From NCBI GenBank assembly GCA_013339895.1, contig JABACO010000023.1, positions 3,516,199 through 3,580,198 of the forward strand: a stretch of DNA of 64,000 bases, written 5' to 3'. Both the position numbers and the translations under genes were made by a program. This DNA comes from Ephydatia muelleri (lineage: Eukaryota > Porifera > Demospongiae > Spongillida > Spongillidae). Of this stretch, positions 1 through 8,491 are shown one piece after another. The notes below the pieces were generated by a model, which saw only the letters and a program-made list of their open reading frames with translations, ran no database searches and was not told the DNA's origin. Position 1 is the first letter of the stretch, and the number at the start of each line of letters is the position of its first letter.

Positions 1-366
1 TTTTTGCTATGCCTTTATGTCATAAGAATGGTTGTAACCATTACAAAATTCCCAGTAGTCGATGTTGTTTGACTTTTGAACTTCTCAGCTTGATTAGCCA
101 TTATAAATGGCGCACAAAGGCTTTGTGTAAGGCTACGTTGCTTCGTGTACACATTAGAGGTACTGTGTTACTGAATTTGTACGTAGCGCACCATTACGCA
201 CTGGGAAATGTGTTTTTGGTGAATGGCCTGTAAGAACTTAGTGACTTATCGTTCAAACACTTAGTTTAATATAGTATGGTTTGTGTAAGGCTAGCTTCAT
301 TCCTTTAGACATGTATGTGTTTTTAATTCGCTCGGTGTATTCTACGACGGTTTCTGCACTGGGATA
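1..366. other. Noncoding sequence, nothing identified
   Basis: No reading frame here resembles a known family and no clear repeat structure was seen. It lies downstream of the minus-strand exon that follows, so it could be intron or 3' sequence of that gene. Confidence 0.4.
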
Positions 367-627
367 TTATGTTTTGAACCCTTCGTATACCCGTCTTCGT
401 ATGTCATGAACTCGCAAAGCGTTGCATTTATTATGTTCGTCAGGCCAACGAGAGGGGTTGTAGTCCCAAGCATCTTTTGGAGTCATGTACGGATCTGTTG
501 TTATGCCTAGCATACCAAGTTTCTCATTATAGCGTGACTTCCCGACTGCATCAAGCTGCTTAAACGCATCCGATTGTTCAGCCATACTCAATAACGGCGA
601 CGCCTTTCTCAATAAACAATCAATCAT
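367..627 (-). CDS. Coding exon, probable N-terminus of a dispersed SWIM/YqaJ-type family protein
   Basis: An 86-codon minus-strand frame with non-repetitive, protein-like composition. A likely start is the internal methionine that opens MAEQSDAFKQLDAVGK. It is followed by a segment ending in DPYMTPKDAWDYNPSRWPD. From memory of family sequences, a block of the form 'K-x-R-Y-x-x-K-L ... DPY ... W ... P-S-x-W-P-D' begins a family of multicopy invertebrate and fish proteins that carry SWIM zinc-finger or YqaJ-like nuclease domains and are often transposon-associated. Only this N-terminal part is visible. The sequence after the WPD motif does not continue the family pattern, so a splice donor or a break is likely near there. 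No partner exon was found nearer the window edge. The family assignment is inference; the coding nature is moderately supported. Confidence 0.45.
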   Translation of the reverse strand: MIDCLLRKASPLLSMAEQSDAFKQLDAVGKSRYNEKLGMLGITTDPYMTPKDAWDYNPSRWPDEHNKCNALRVHDIRRRVYEGFKT

Positions 628-846
628 GTCACATGCAAGTCACGCAATAATTTATTCATAATTGCGGTCGAATAAGGTCTATAAACATGCGCACATTTTG
701 CCGCATTCAAATTACGTTTGCACACCAACCGTATAAGATAATTAAACAGCCCGCCATAATGCATGGTGTACTGCAGAGTACGCACAAGTGTACATGTTTG
801 TAACTACTAATTTTTTTTGGATTTTTATAGCCCCCTCCCCCACCAA

Positions 847-862
847 ACACACACACACACAC

Positions 863-915
<53 letters not shown>

Positions 916-949
916 CACACATGCACACACACACACACTGTGACACATG
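847..949. repeat. (CA)n microsatellite
   Basis: About 100 bases of almost pure CA dinucleotide with rare G interruptions. Cysteine/valine-rich open frames across it on the minus strand are artefacts of the repeat. Confidence 0.95.
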
Positions 950-1044
950 CACACATGAAACTCGCTGTCACATGTTGCACGTAACATGCATGCACACGTG
1001 ACTACGTTACGATGTTTAAGACCAGAAAGGATATCACTCGCGCT

Positions 1045-1990
1045 CATGGGCGTAGAGTACGGGGGGGCTGAGGGGCTCAGGCCCCCCCCCCCCCCCCCCC
1101 GGCGTAATTATTCATTTTATAAAGATATTTATATGCGCTATGATTTAATTGTGTGTTAGACCCGCATTCTAATTTGCAAATCGTGCACGTGCACAACGAT
1201 GAAGCGAATTGACTACTATTTTGTGCGAAATAAGATTCGTCAGCAATCAATATCGACAGCAGCTGAGCCTAGTAAGCAGAGTGAAGTACTTATAGATGCT
1301 TGTGAACATCCCGTAGACGAAGGCAACGCTAATGAGATCACGGATATGTTACGGATCTTTCGGAGGTAAGGCAGATGACCTCAAAGATGGCCTCAGAGAA
1401 ATGTAATGAACCTAGATCTGAAGAGCTATGTGGTTCGGGTAGAAAATTTCAGCTTAGAAAGCGAAGTACAACTGGATTGACGGACAAACGCCGTGTCTTT
1501 TGTTCAGCTTGTACAAATGCTGTCAAGTTGCAAATTCCCCTTCCAACTACATCACGAGGGAAGGATTCATATGCAGCATTTGTTCGAAGACTCTAATCAT
1601 ACCTGTGCTCAAGAATGACCCAAGAATGGTTAAATCACATTGCAGTGACTTCTTGCCATTCTGAAATAGTAAAAACTTAGACTCAAACCCGGCAATTACT
1701 TAATTGATGAATTCATCACAAAAGCTCCTAGCTGTACGCATGAATGTTTTCTCTCTCCATAATGCAACATAGACACAATATAATGATCCTCATCTGTCAT
1801 CGTCATGAAATTCCATGCAAGAAATGAATGTTTATCGTATACGTAGTCATGTACCTTCAATATAGATATATGTACAAATGCATGTAGTTTGCAGTGTTTC
1901 CCACCCCCTACTTAACTTACGGGTATCTGTATATGCACCCAGCCCCCCCCCCCCCCCCCCCCCCGGGTTAAATAAAACTCTACGCCTATG
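1045..1990. mobile_element. hAT-type DNA transposon, 946 bp, with 8-bp target duplication
   Basis: The left end reads CATGGGCGTAGAG and the right end, read on the opposite strand, CATAGGCGTAGAG. Directly outside them lies the same 8 bp, CTCGCGCT, at 1037-1044 and 1991-1998. An 8-bp duplication is characteristic of the hAT superfamily (established knowledge). Just inside each end is a run of C or G, so the element also has G/C-homopolymer subterminal regions (C runs at 1082-1100 and 1943-1964). The body contains a short transposase-like N-terminal exon pair but no catalytic domain, so it is non-autonomous in this copy. Confidence 0.8.
1199..1596 (+). pseudogene. Remnant of a hAT/ZMYM-like transposase N-terminus inside the 1045-1990 element
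   Basis: Two short frames. The first (1199-1369) begins MKRIDYYFVRNKIRQQ and runs into a good splice donor (GGAG/GTAAGG near 1366), where the stop codon overlaps the donor. A basic, aromatic 'MKR...FF' opening is usual for hAT-type proteins related to ZMYM1 and P52rIPK. The second (1375-1596) contains KRRVFCSACTNAVKLQ, which resembles the start of the TTF-type zinc finger that follows in this family. No dimerisation domain or DDE residues are present, so this is a truncated derivative. Its position between hAT-like termini supports the call. The homology is inferred by eye only. Confidence 0.5.
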
Positions 1991-2011
1991 CTCGCGCTTG
2001 TGCATGCAGTG

Positions 2012-2087
2012 CTATAGCACATCGCATTGCGCAGCCGATAAAAGTTTAATATACTTTTACCGGCGCGCAGTATGCGATGTGCTATAG
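2012..2087. repeat. Imperfect inverted repeat (34-bp arms, short loop)
   Basis: The arms begin CTATAGCACATCGCATTGCG and end CTATAG on the other side, meeting at a loop near TTAATAT. A few mismatches are present. It directly abuts the next palindrome. Confidence 0.85.
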
Positions 2088-2160
2088 AACCATGCTGCTC
2101 ATATGATTATAAATACGAGCATAATATGCTCGTATTTATAATCATATGAGCAGCATGGTT
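2088..2160. repeat. Perfect 73-bp palindrome
   Basis: 36-bp arms, perfectly complementary, around a single central base at 2124. The outer ends are AACC and GGTT and the core is ATAATAT. It would extrude as a hairpin almost without a loop. It touches the inverted repeat that precedes it, giving two hairpins back to back just beyond the right target duplication of the hAT element. Confidence 0.95.
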
Positions 2161-2800
2161 CCCTGCAGTGGCGCGGATCCAGGTGAAGAGCTATGGGTCT
2201 ATTCGCCCCCATTCTTCCATATATTTCATGCATTTATACTCCTACAAGTATACTACGCTTGTAGTCCGGGGGGGGGGGGGGGGGGGACCATTTACTAATT
2301 GTATCATTGTTTCAGGTTACCTGTGCCTGCGACAGGTTCAGGCAAACCGCGTGTCGTGAAAAATAACAAGGAGAATTGCAATGATTGAAGCAGCCGGTTT
2401 ATCACAGGAAAAAAAAAAAATTACAACGTTAGGTATTTAATTGTATCTTCGAGACAAACCGATGTAAATGCGGTGGAAATTCGTTGTAATCACGATTTTT
2501 AAATTACATCAAAATTGTACTTTTACAATGTTCTATGGATGCATTTTATACAACGAATTTCTACGCAATTACAACTGTTGTACCAAGGAATGCAATGCTT
2601 GTATCCGATGCACTGTAATGTAATTTTACCACAAAATTCTACTGTTGTAATCAACAATTACAATGTTCAAAGCACCACGCCCAACAAGTGCAGTTAATGG
2701 TGTCACCATAGCTACCCTTCTGCCCCCTCGTACCCAACACATTCCTTTCAATCAATGAATAATTAAACCATGGTACATGTAAGGTCACAAGACAATGTCA
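2161..2800. other. Noncoding AT-rich stretch with a G19 run
   Basis: Holds a G homopolymer at 2268-2286 and diffuse GTTGTAA/TTACAAC motifs in both orientations between about 2420 and 2680. No supported gene. Confidence 0.5.
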
Positions 2801-3031
2801 TCAACAGTTAATCCAGCACGTTTCTTCACTGTAACCACTCCATCCTCCACCAGTCGGCGACTGGTTACCCAGGTGGGCTCGTAATGAAGCAGACTTCTTG
2901 GCTGGCCGAGGCATTCCAAGGTTGTCTAACTCCTCAATAAGACCTCTGACATAGAGTCTTGCTGTGTGGTCGTTAGACCACCACCTATTAGCAACCAATG
3001 CAGCATCGTCATCATCCATTGCATTTGATGC
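2801..3031 (-). CDS. Terminal exon of the unidentified gene
   Basis: 76 codons and a TGA. It is preceded on the minus strand by a pyrimidine-rich tract and TTTTTAG. Starts ASNAMDDDDAAL and ends in CWINC. Confidence 0.55.
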   Translation of the reverse strand, partial: ASNAMDDDDAALVANRWWSNDHTARLYVRGLIEELDNLGMPRPAKKSASLRAHLGNQSPTGGGWSGYSEETCWINC

Positions 3032-3864
3032 CTAAAAAAAGGACAGTTAAAAAGAATAGTTGGTATGAGGGTATGTAGTACCATTTGTTGCTTGCAGAGG
3101 AATTCTTTATTCATCTGAATGTTTTTAGCACGGAGCAGCTCAAATTCGCTTCTGCCATCTACTAGCTCCTAATTAATATGCAGTGGTGACAATTTACATC
3201 CATTTTACCTCTTCAGATGAATGCACTTCAGTGGTTGCTGTCCTGGGTAGGATCCCACTGGTGGGACTACCAGAAATCTGCAATGTATGTAGATCAAGCA
3301 GATAGAACTGCTAAGAGAGTTACACTATAACAACCTGCGGACTTCCACAAGGGTGAGATGATAATGCCTATTGTGAGATTAGTCTCGTACCCAGACCCTG
3401 ATTTCCACAGCTGCGGATGGATTACATCACCGCTACGTGGAAAGAGGGTCTGGTGAACTGCTGTACTCAATTCTGTCCACGGTCACCAGAATGTTGGGGA
3501 ACCAATCAGATTCGAGGTATGCAATAATTCGTTATTAACTAGAGTTTATTAGGAATGTGTGACGTACGTATGGAGTTTGGGGTATACAAAGCTGAAAGAC
3601 GAGCAATTAAGGACTGTCAGAGATGTACTTAGTGGGCTCGATACCGTTGTTAGTTTACCGACAGGATACGGCAAGTCGTTGTGTTACGCATTTCTACCGT
3701 GGGCTTTTGATGAACTTCGGAACACGAAGAAAGCAAGCATTGCGTTGGTAGTTTCGCCGCTTGTAAGTTTAACGACCGATCAGGTAAGAGCGTATACTTT
3801 ATTTTGCGTACTAACATGCTACTTTAGCTACGTATACACAACACCGAGAGACGCGCGCGCGCAC

Positions 3865-3908
<44 letters not shown>

Positions 3909-3911
3909 TGA

Positions 3912-3954
<43 letters not shown>

Positions 3955-4896
3955 TGATCACACACATACACACAATGGAACCTGCACGCATTAAAGTTAG
4001 CAAAGAAGGTTGACATCCAAACAGATGTGGACTAATTAGAAGACTGGAACCAAACGTAGACTTACAAATAATATGCATGGTCCAAACAAAAGTGTGTATA
4101 TGCTCTGTTTTAGTTTCAAACGTACGTTCTTTTAGTAGGTGTTGTGATTGAGAGGGATTCAAAGGCTGGTGCAGCATATGGTGTATGTTTTGCCGACAAA
4201 GCATGTACTTAATGCACTTCGTCCACATCTCTCTTCACCATCTAACCTTCTTTCCTTCCCTTTCACACACCCACAAACACACACACACAAACACACACAG
4301 ACACACACAAACACACACACAAACACACACACAAACACACACACACGGACACACACAACAAACACACACACGAACACACACACAGAGGTTAGTCTCTGGC
4401 ATTGATTTGAGAGTAAAAGCAACACTTTTTCAATGCAATGGGATGCATAACCTCAATAAAGTGTACAAGACAGGAGTTGTAGTCTCAAGCTCATTGTGCA
4501 GTTTGTTCCAGGAAAGGGCACACAAATGTTCTCTCTGGCCATGAAAGAGAATTGAAGTTGACTTTATCTTTAGCTACATATCGCAATCTTAGTAGTGGTG
4601 GCAACAGTACTAAGTAAATTTTAACAGCGATTCTCCAGGAGAATCGCTGTTAACATTTACTTAGTACATCAAACAAGAATTGGCTCCTGGGGCTCCGCCC
4701 CAGACCCCGATGGGGGAGCTTGCAGCACTCCCCCATACCTCCTAGCTGGGCACCACCCCTCCCGCACCTTCCCCCAGCGGGTCTTTCTCAATTTCATACA
4801 AATCCTGCATCTGGCAGTGTGTACCCTACCATACATACATGTACATTATCCTGGCTACGCCATTGCATGGTTGAGTCCACTTATAACATGCTTTGC

Positions 4897-4951
<55 letters not shown>

Positions 4952-5811
4952 AACACACAACCTGGCTACGGGGCCTGCTCCTGGCTTAAGCTTAAGCCAT
5001 TCAGGGATACAACATTGTTGCTAGTGGTATAGGACAATTTCCGTTCTGTAATTAATTAAATTCATGGCTACGTAATTAAATTCCTCGCGACGTTGGATTG
5101 ATATTGTTACATAATCACTGGACAGAATTGAGTACAGCAGTTCACCAGACCCTCTTTCCACGTAGCGGTGATGTAATCCATCCGCAGCTGTGGGAATCAG
5201 GGTCTGGGTACGAGACTATTGTGAGATAAATGCATGGGTAAAATGAAACATCCCTTTACAATACCTCTTTTGACAACTGTGCTCTACCCATGCTTCTGGA
5301 TGGGCGAGTTGATGTTTTTGCCAATGGCATTGTAGGGTTAGATGGCCTGGATGGATAGATGATGGTGTCCTAATAAACCAGTTGATCCCAATGACAAGAT
5401 ATTCAGGGAAATTTTTATACAGCACTTGTGTAATGACAGCCTGACTGGCAGCAAAAAGGTGATTCACCTCAGCATACACGCATTTTTATATCTCATTAAT
5501 TTTAGCGCATGCGTATAAGTATACACAAAGTCTGTCAGCGTCTCATTACACTTGCTTGGAATTAGCAGTGCTTGACTTGAACTGAACTGTCAAAGCAAAC
5601 CTTTTTACAACATTTTGAAGCACACAAGTATAACTAACTACCTGTGGCTCAGAATCATCATTATCAGGACAATTTGACAGCGATACCTGTTACGAAATAA
5701 GTAAATAAAGACATTTACACAATTTTAAACAAATACGTCAACAGAAGATCGGATTGGAGTGTGCTGTAAGTGAGGTAACTCAACAGAAGACGTGCCATGG
5801 CTTGAAGTATG
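2801..5811 (-). CDS. Unidentified five-exon gene (3' part), with a transposon in its fourth intron
   Basis: Five minus-strand segments have good acceptor and donor sites and all keep phase 0: 5811-5737 (25 codons), 5686-5642 (15), 5369-5265 (35), 3277-3209 (23) and the terminal exon 3031-2801 (76 codons plus stop). The acceptor of the terminal exon has a strong pyrimidine run before TTTTTAG. The first four exons encode Ser/Thr/Pro-rich, probably disordered sequence. The last opens with an acidic stretch (MDDDDAAL) followed by a likely helical segment, then a Gly/Ser/Trp end. I do not recognise a domain. No start exon was found upstream. The 1839-bp transposon at 3380-5218 lies between exons three and four of this set, so it would be spliced out with the intron. 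Consistent phase across five exons is the main evidence that this is a real gene. Confidence 0.6.
3209..3277 (-). CDS. 69-base internal exon, unidentified gene
   Basis: Flanked by ATTGCAG on its 5' side and GTAAAA on its 3' side. Encodes 23 residues rich in Ser, Thr and Pro, beginning ISGSPTSGIL. Confidence 0.5.
3559..3784 (+). pseudogene. RecQ-family DNA helicase exon fragment carried inside the MULE-type element
   Basis: The frame contains, in order, a Q-motif-like segment (LKDEQLRTVRDVLSG), Walker A (LPTGYGKSLCYAFLP) and motif Ia (VVSPLVSLTTDQV). This is the order and spacing of the N-terminal helicase lobe of RecQ-family ATP-dependent 3'-5' DNA helicases. It ends at an excellent splice donor (CAG/GTAAGAG at 3784/3785). 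The DEAD/DEAH box, motifs III-VI and the RQC and HRDC regions are absent: the sequence beyond is CA microsatellite, and no second helicase exon was found before the right terminal repeat. It is therefore a captured or leftover fragment of about 75 residues against a usual helicase core of about 350. Whether it came from a host gene (Pack-MULE style) or from an element-encoded helicase cannot be decided here. Confidence 0.75.
3866..3980. repeat. (CA)n microsatellite, two blocks separated by AAACGTGATCA
   Basis: Two CA runs each followed by the same short sequence AAACGTGATCACACA, so the microsatellite itself has been duplicated. Confidence 0.95.
4262..4386. repeat. CA-rich microsatellite with AAACACA period
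   Basis: CA repeat interrupted regularly as ACACACAAACACACAC. Located inside the MULE-type element. Confidence 0.95.
4608..4668. repeat. 61-bp inverted repeat
   Basis: Arms GTACTAAGTAAA...GCGATTCTCC and its complement, with a one-base centre and one small internal mismatch. A foldback sequence nested inside the MULE-type element. Confidence 0.9.
4684..4800. repeat. Dispersed repeat ('GGGGCTCCGCCCC' family), copy 1
   Basis: Shares GGGGCTCCGCCCCAG and the adjoining CCCCCAT/ATGGGGG blocks with an inverted copy at about 42125-42230 and, more weakly, with 47640-47700. It is therefore an interspersed element, probably a MITE fragment. Confidence 0.65.
4898..4950. repeat. C53 homopolymer
   Basis: Uninterrupted run of 53 C. 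Length may be affected by assembly. Confidence 0.9.
5265..5369 (-). CDS. 105-base internal exon, unidentified gene
   Basis: Acceptor TTTATTAG, donor GAG/GTATTG. Encodes 35 residues beginning DTIIYPSRPSNPT. A longer overlapping open frame exists in another phase (to about 5479), but only this phase agrees with the neighbouring exons. Confidence 0.45.
5642..5686 (-). CDS. 45-base microexon, unidentified gene
   Basis: Acceptor CGTAACAG, donor CAG/GTAGTTAG. Encodes VSLSNCPDNDDSEPQ in phase 0. Confidence 0.5.
5737..5811 (-). CDS. 75-base exon, unidentified gene
   Basis: Acceptor CTCACTTACAG, donor GAC/GTATTTG. Encodes 25 residues beginning HTSSHGTSSVEL. The acceptor region is locally duplicated (a copy of CTCACTTACAG occurs inside the exon), so a shorter alternative start of this exon is possible. 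Confidence 0.4.
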
Positions 5812-8392
5812 CTGTAAGTGAGATAATCTCACAGTTAATACATGCAAGACTAACTTGTGACATACATCTATTTCAAAATGGTCTTCCATGTGGTACAAAA
5901 CTGAGTCTCATTCCCCTTGAAATGTAAGACACACTAAACCAAAAATGAGATAAAATGCAATGGTGATCTAAATACACACATACCCGTTTTTGATTTTTGT
6001 TTGCATCTACTGCATGCTAAAGACATTACGTTCGATTCCTTTTCGCGGCAACGATCCCCATATATAGGGTCTCCATTTAGTCTTTTTCTTTATTCAGTTC
6101 TGCTTATACGAACATGCATGTTGTATCAAAAACTCGGTATTGTCGACCGGGAGTCAGAACTTATGCTTACCATAATATGCAATACCCACAATACATGCAA
6201 GCCCATGCTGCATGTGTCGACGACATTTTCAGAATGCTATAGTATTACAATTAAAAAAAGACATATGTTATAAATTTGCATTTTTCAGTTTGTGAACTTA
6301 AACACATGTGAGAATGCATGTTTATTATTATAATAAACGGACCTCATGTACAAAAGGACGTTACTTGACTCTTATTCGACAAAGTGGTAACTGTCGTAAT
6401 GAATATGGTATCATTGCAGCGAAAGGGACCATATGCATGCATAAGTTACGAGTAACTAAAGCAAAGCCCTGGATGAGATTCTACATGCGCTGCTTCGAGC
6501 GAATTCTGCTATTAAGAGAAGCGCCTCTTCCTTGCATCATCATCGAACGTAGACCTGTTTTCACCCGCTTCAGTGCGGCTGAGAAACTGTACACGAACTA
6601 ATCTGGAGGCAGCTGCGTATATGCCTTACACAGCTCTGGAAAAGCATCCACTAGGTGATACTACTTTGGGTTGCACGGTCGAGAGAAAGCGGACAAGTAT
6701 ATGACAAATCGACAATGTCACTTCGAAGATTTCCACCATTGTTCACTTTGCTAGAATCAATGTCAGCTTCATCTTCTGAATCCAAAACTTTGCTTCAATC
6801 AGAGCAATTGAAAAATACTAGCTTGCAAAATTCCGCAGTTCTTCAGAACACCTAAAAGAGTCTATAAGTGATATATTTATCGCAGAATTCCGAAATCAGG
6901 CATTGAAGGTATTTAATGTAACTTGATTGGCGAAACTGAATAATGCAAGTGTCTGAAACGTTCTTTTCAAATCGCTTTCTCAAGGACTCTATAGAATGGT
7001 ATCCATCATAACGTAAAAAGTATTGCGCTTCCAAGCATGTAGTATTCACTGATGCTTCCTCGAGAGCTCACAGGGAAAAAATGGGTCGAATCTAAGTTTT
7101 GATTTTATAAAGGATTTTAAATCGTCTGTAAAATCATTGTGTGATTGAACAATAAAATCAAACGCGTGTGATTTTTACTGTTCAATCACGTAATGATTCC
7201 AAAGTGATTCTATACGCGTTTTTTTTCCTGTGGAGGTGAGCATCAGAGAACGAAACAGGGCAATGCAAAAAGTTATTCAAATTAGAAGAATCAATTAATA
7301 GTATTTCTGCAAGGAGAGTAAGAAACCCTGCCGCTTCTTAAGCCCAGTGAAGTTGATGTATATGGTTTTTTTTAAGTAAGCATTCATAAACTCCTCAACT
7401 CTCGCTCTTTATTCACTGCTCCCGACTTTTTTCTTTTTTCCCCTTCATCGCTCGAGCCAGCTGATTCAACAAGTTTTCTATTTGTGCCAGCCATGCACTC
7501 GTTGTGTAGTATTTTGCACATTACCATGTATGTGTTATGATTGCGTTAATATGTCAATTAAGCGCCTTGACGTCAGACTTTCGTTCTCATGGGCGTGGCC
7601 GGAGGCAATGGTAATACCCCATGGTTTTTGGCGCCGGCACCTAGAATTTAGGACAGCAGGTGCGGCCTGGTACCTCAGTCGACCGCACCGTTATATAATC
7701 AACATTCCTCGGCAATACATAGCAAAATTCCGACGAAACGCGGCATGTGGCCGGACGCTGGATTCAACAGGCTAATTAACTGCAATCGTACCTTTGGATG
7801 GGAATGCTCAGATGAAAAAATTACATCATTCATAAGGTGACGTATTACATAATACGTGCACTAACAACTATGCCATCGCTCATTGCTTCAGCTTCATGAA
7901 GGAAGTGGTAACCCTAGTGAGACAGCATGAACAAATTATGTAAGGGAATGCCACATCCACTATACTTTACATGTACTTTTGTTGTACAAATGCAATGGTG
8001 ACCGCCAATCAGTCTCATCTGTTCAATCATGCATCATGCACCCCGCATTGCGCGAAGAGCGTAATATAGCACTAGTATGGCAGAGCTAGGACAATACAAT
8101 GTACAATAAAACTCCATTTCCTCCTTCACTTTTTCGTTGCATGTCACATACAAGTGGCATCGTTGCGTAGATTGCTACAGTAGATATGCCATCTCACTGT
8201 CCTTTGCCAAACAGGTGCTATCCCATAGACCTTATGGTGATGGAGTCCTCTTTAGTGTGAATGCATTTGGTATGTAATCATGAGTGTGTGAATACATGTA
8301 TGTAACTTATGCAGTTGTACATGTACTTGACCTGTACATCTATCCATGTGATGCTTCAACAGCCTCTCATTATGATGACATTTATATTGCAG
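5812..8392. other. No supported gene; intergenic or intronic sequence upstream of the plus-strand ankyrin gene
   Basis: Open frames of 60-97 codons here (for example 6001-6273, 6308-6601 and 7482-7775) match nothing I recognise and lack convincing splice sites. A partial inverted repeat sits at about 7140-7191. The final 180 bases before 8393 contain the cassette block CCCATAGACCTTATGGTGAT that recurs before the other ankyrin exons. A start exon for the ankyrin gene was not found here. Confidence 0.5.
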
Positions 8393-8491
8393 GATGGTTG
8401 GAGTCCATTGCACTCAGCAAGTTATGATGGACATCTTGACATAGTGAAGACACTCATTAAAGCGGGAGCTAATGTCAATCCGGCCATTGAG
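8393..8491 (+). CDS. Ankyrin exon 1 of the plus-strand gene
   Basis: 99 bases, TTGCAG before and GTACAG after. One intact repeat (DGWSPLHSASYDGHLDIVKT and on). Confidence 0.85.

Larger units (their letters stand above)
3380..5218. mobile_element. Mutator-like (MULE-type) DNA element with 100-bp inverted repeats and 9-bp target duplication
   Basis: Bases 3380-3479 and 5119-5218 are inverted copies that differ at one position (ends TAGTCTCGTACCCAGACC). TTGTGAGAT occurs immediately outside both ends (3371-3379 and 5219-5227). Long inverted repeats with a 9-bp duplication are typical of Mutator-like elements (established knowledge). The interior carries a RecQ-type helicase exon on the plus strand, two CA-rich microsatellites, a 61-bp palindrome, a 'CCCCAGACCCC / CCCCCAT' repeat segment and a C53 run. 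No Mutator transposase is visible, so this is a non-autonomous copy. It sits in an intron of the minus-strand gene. The near-identity of its ends suggests a recent insertion. Confidence 0.8.

Noticed and set aside
2166-2286. A further hAT element starting CAGTGGCGCGGATCCAGG
   Set aside because: The start resembles a hAT end, but no matching right end or 8-bp duplication was found.
5216-5479. 87-codon minus-strand frame as the coding phase
   Set aside because: It runs into the transposon end and its phase disagrees with the neighbouring exons; the 5369-5265 exon in another phase fits better.
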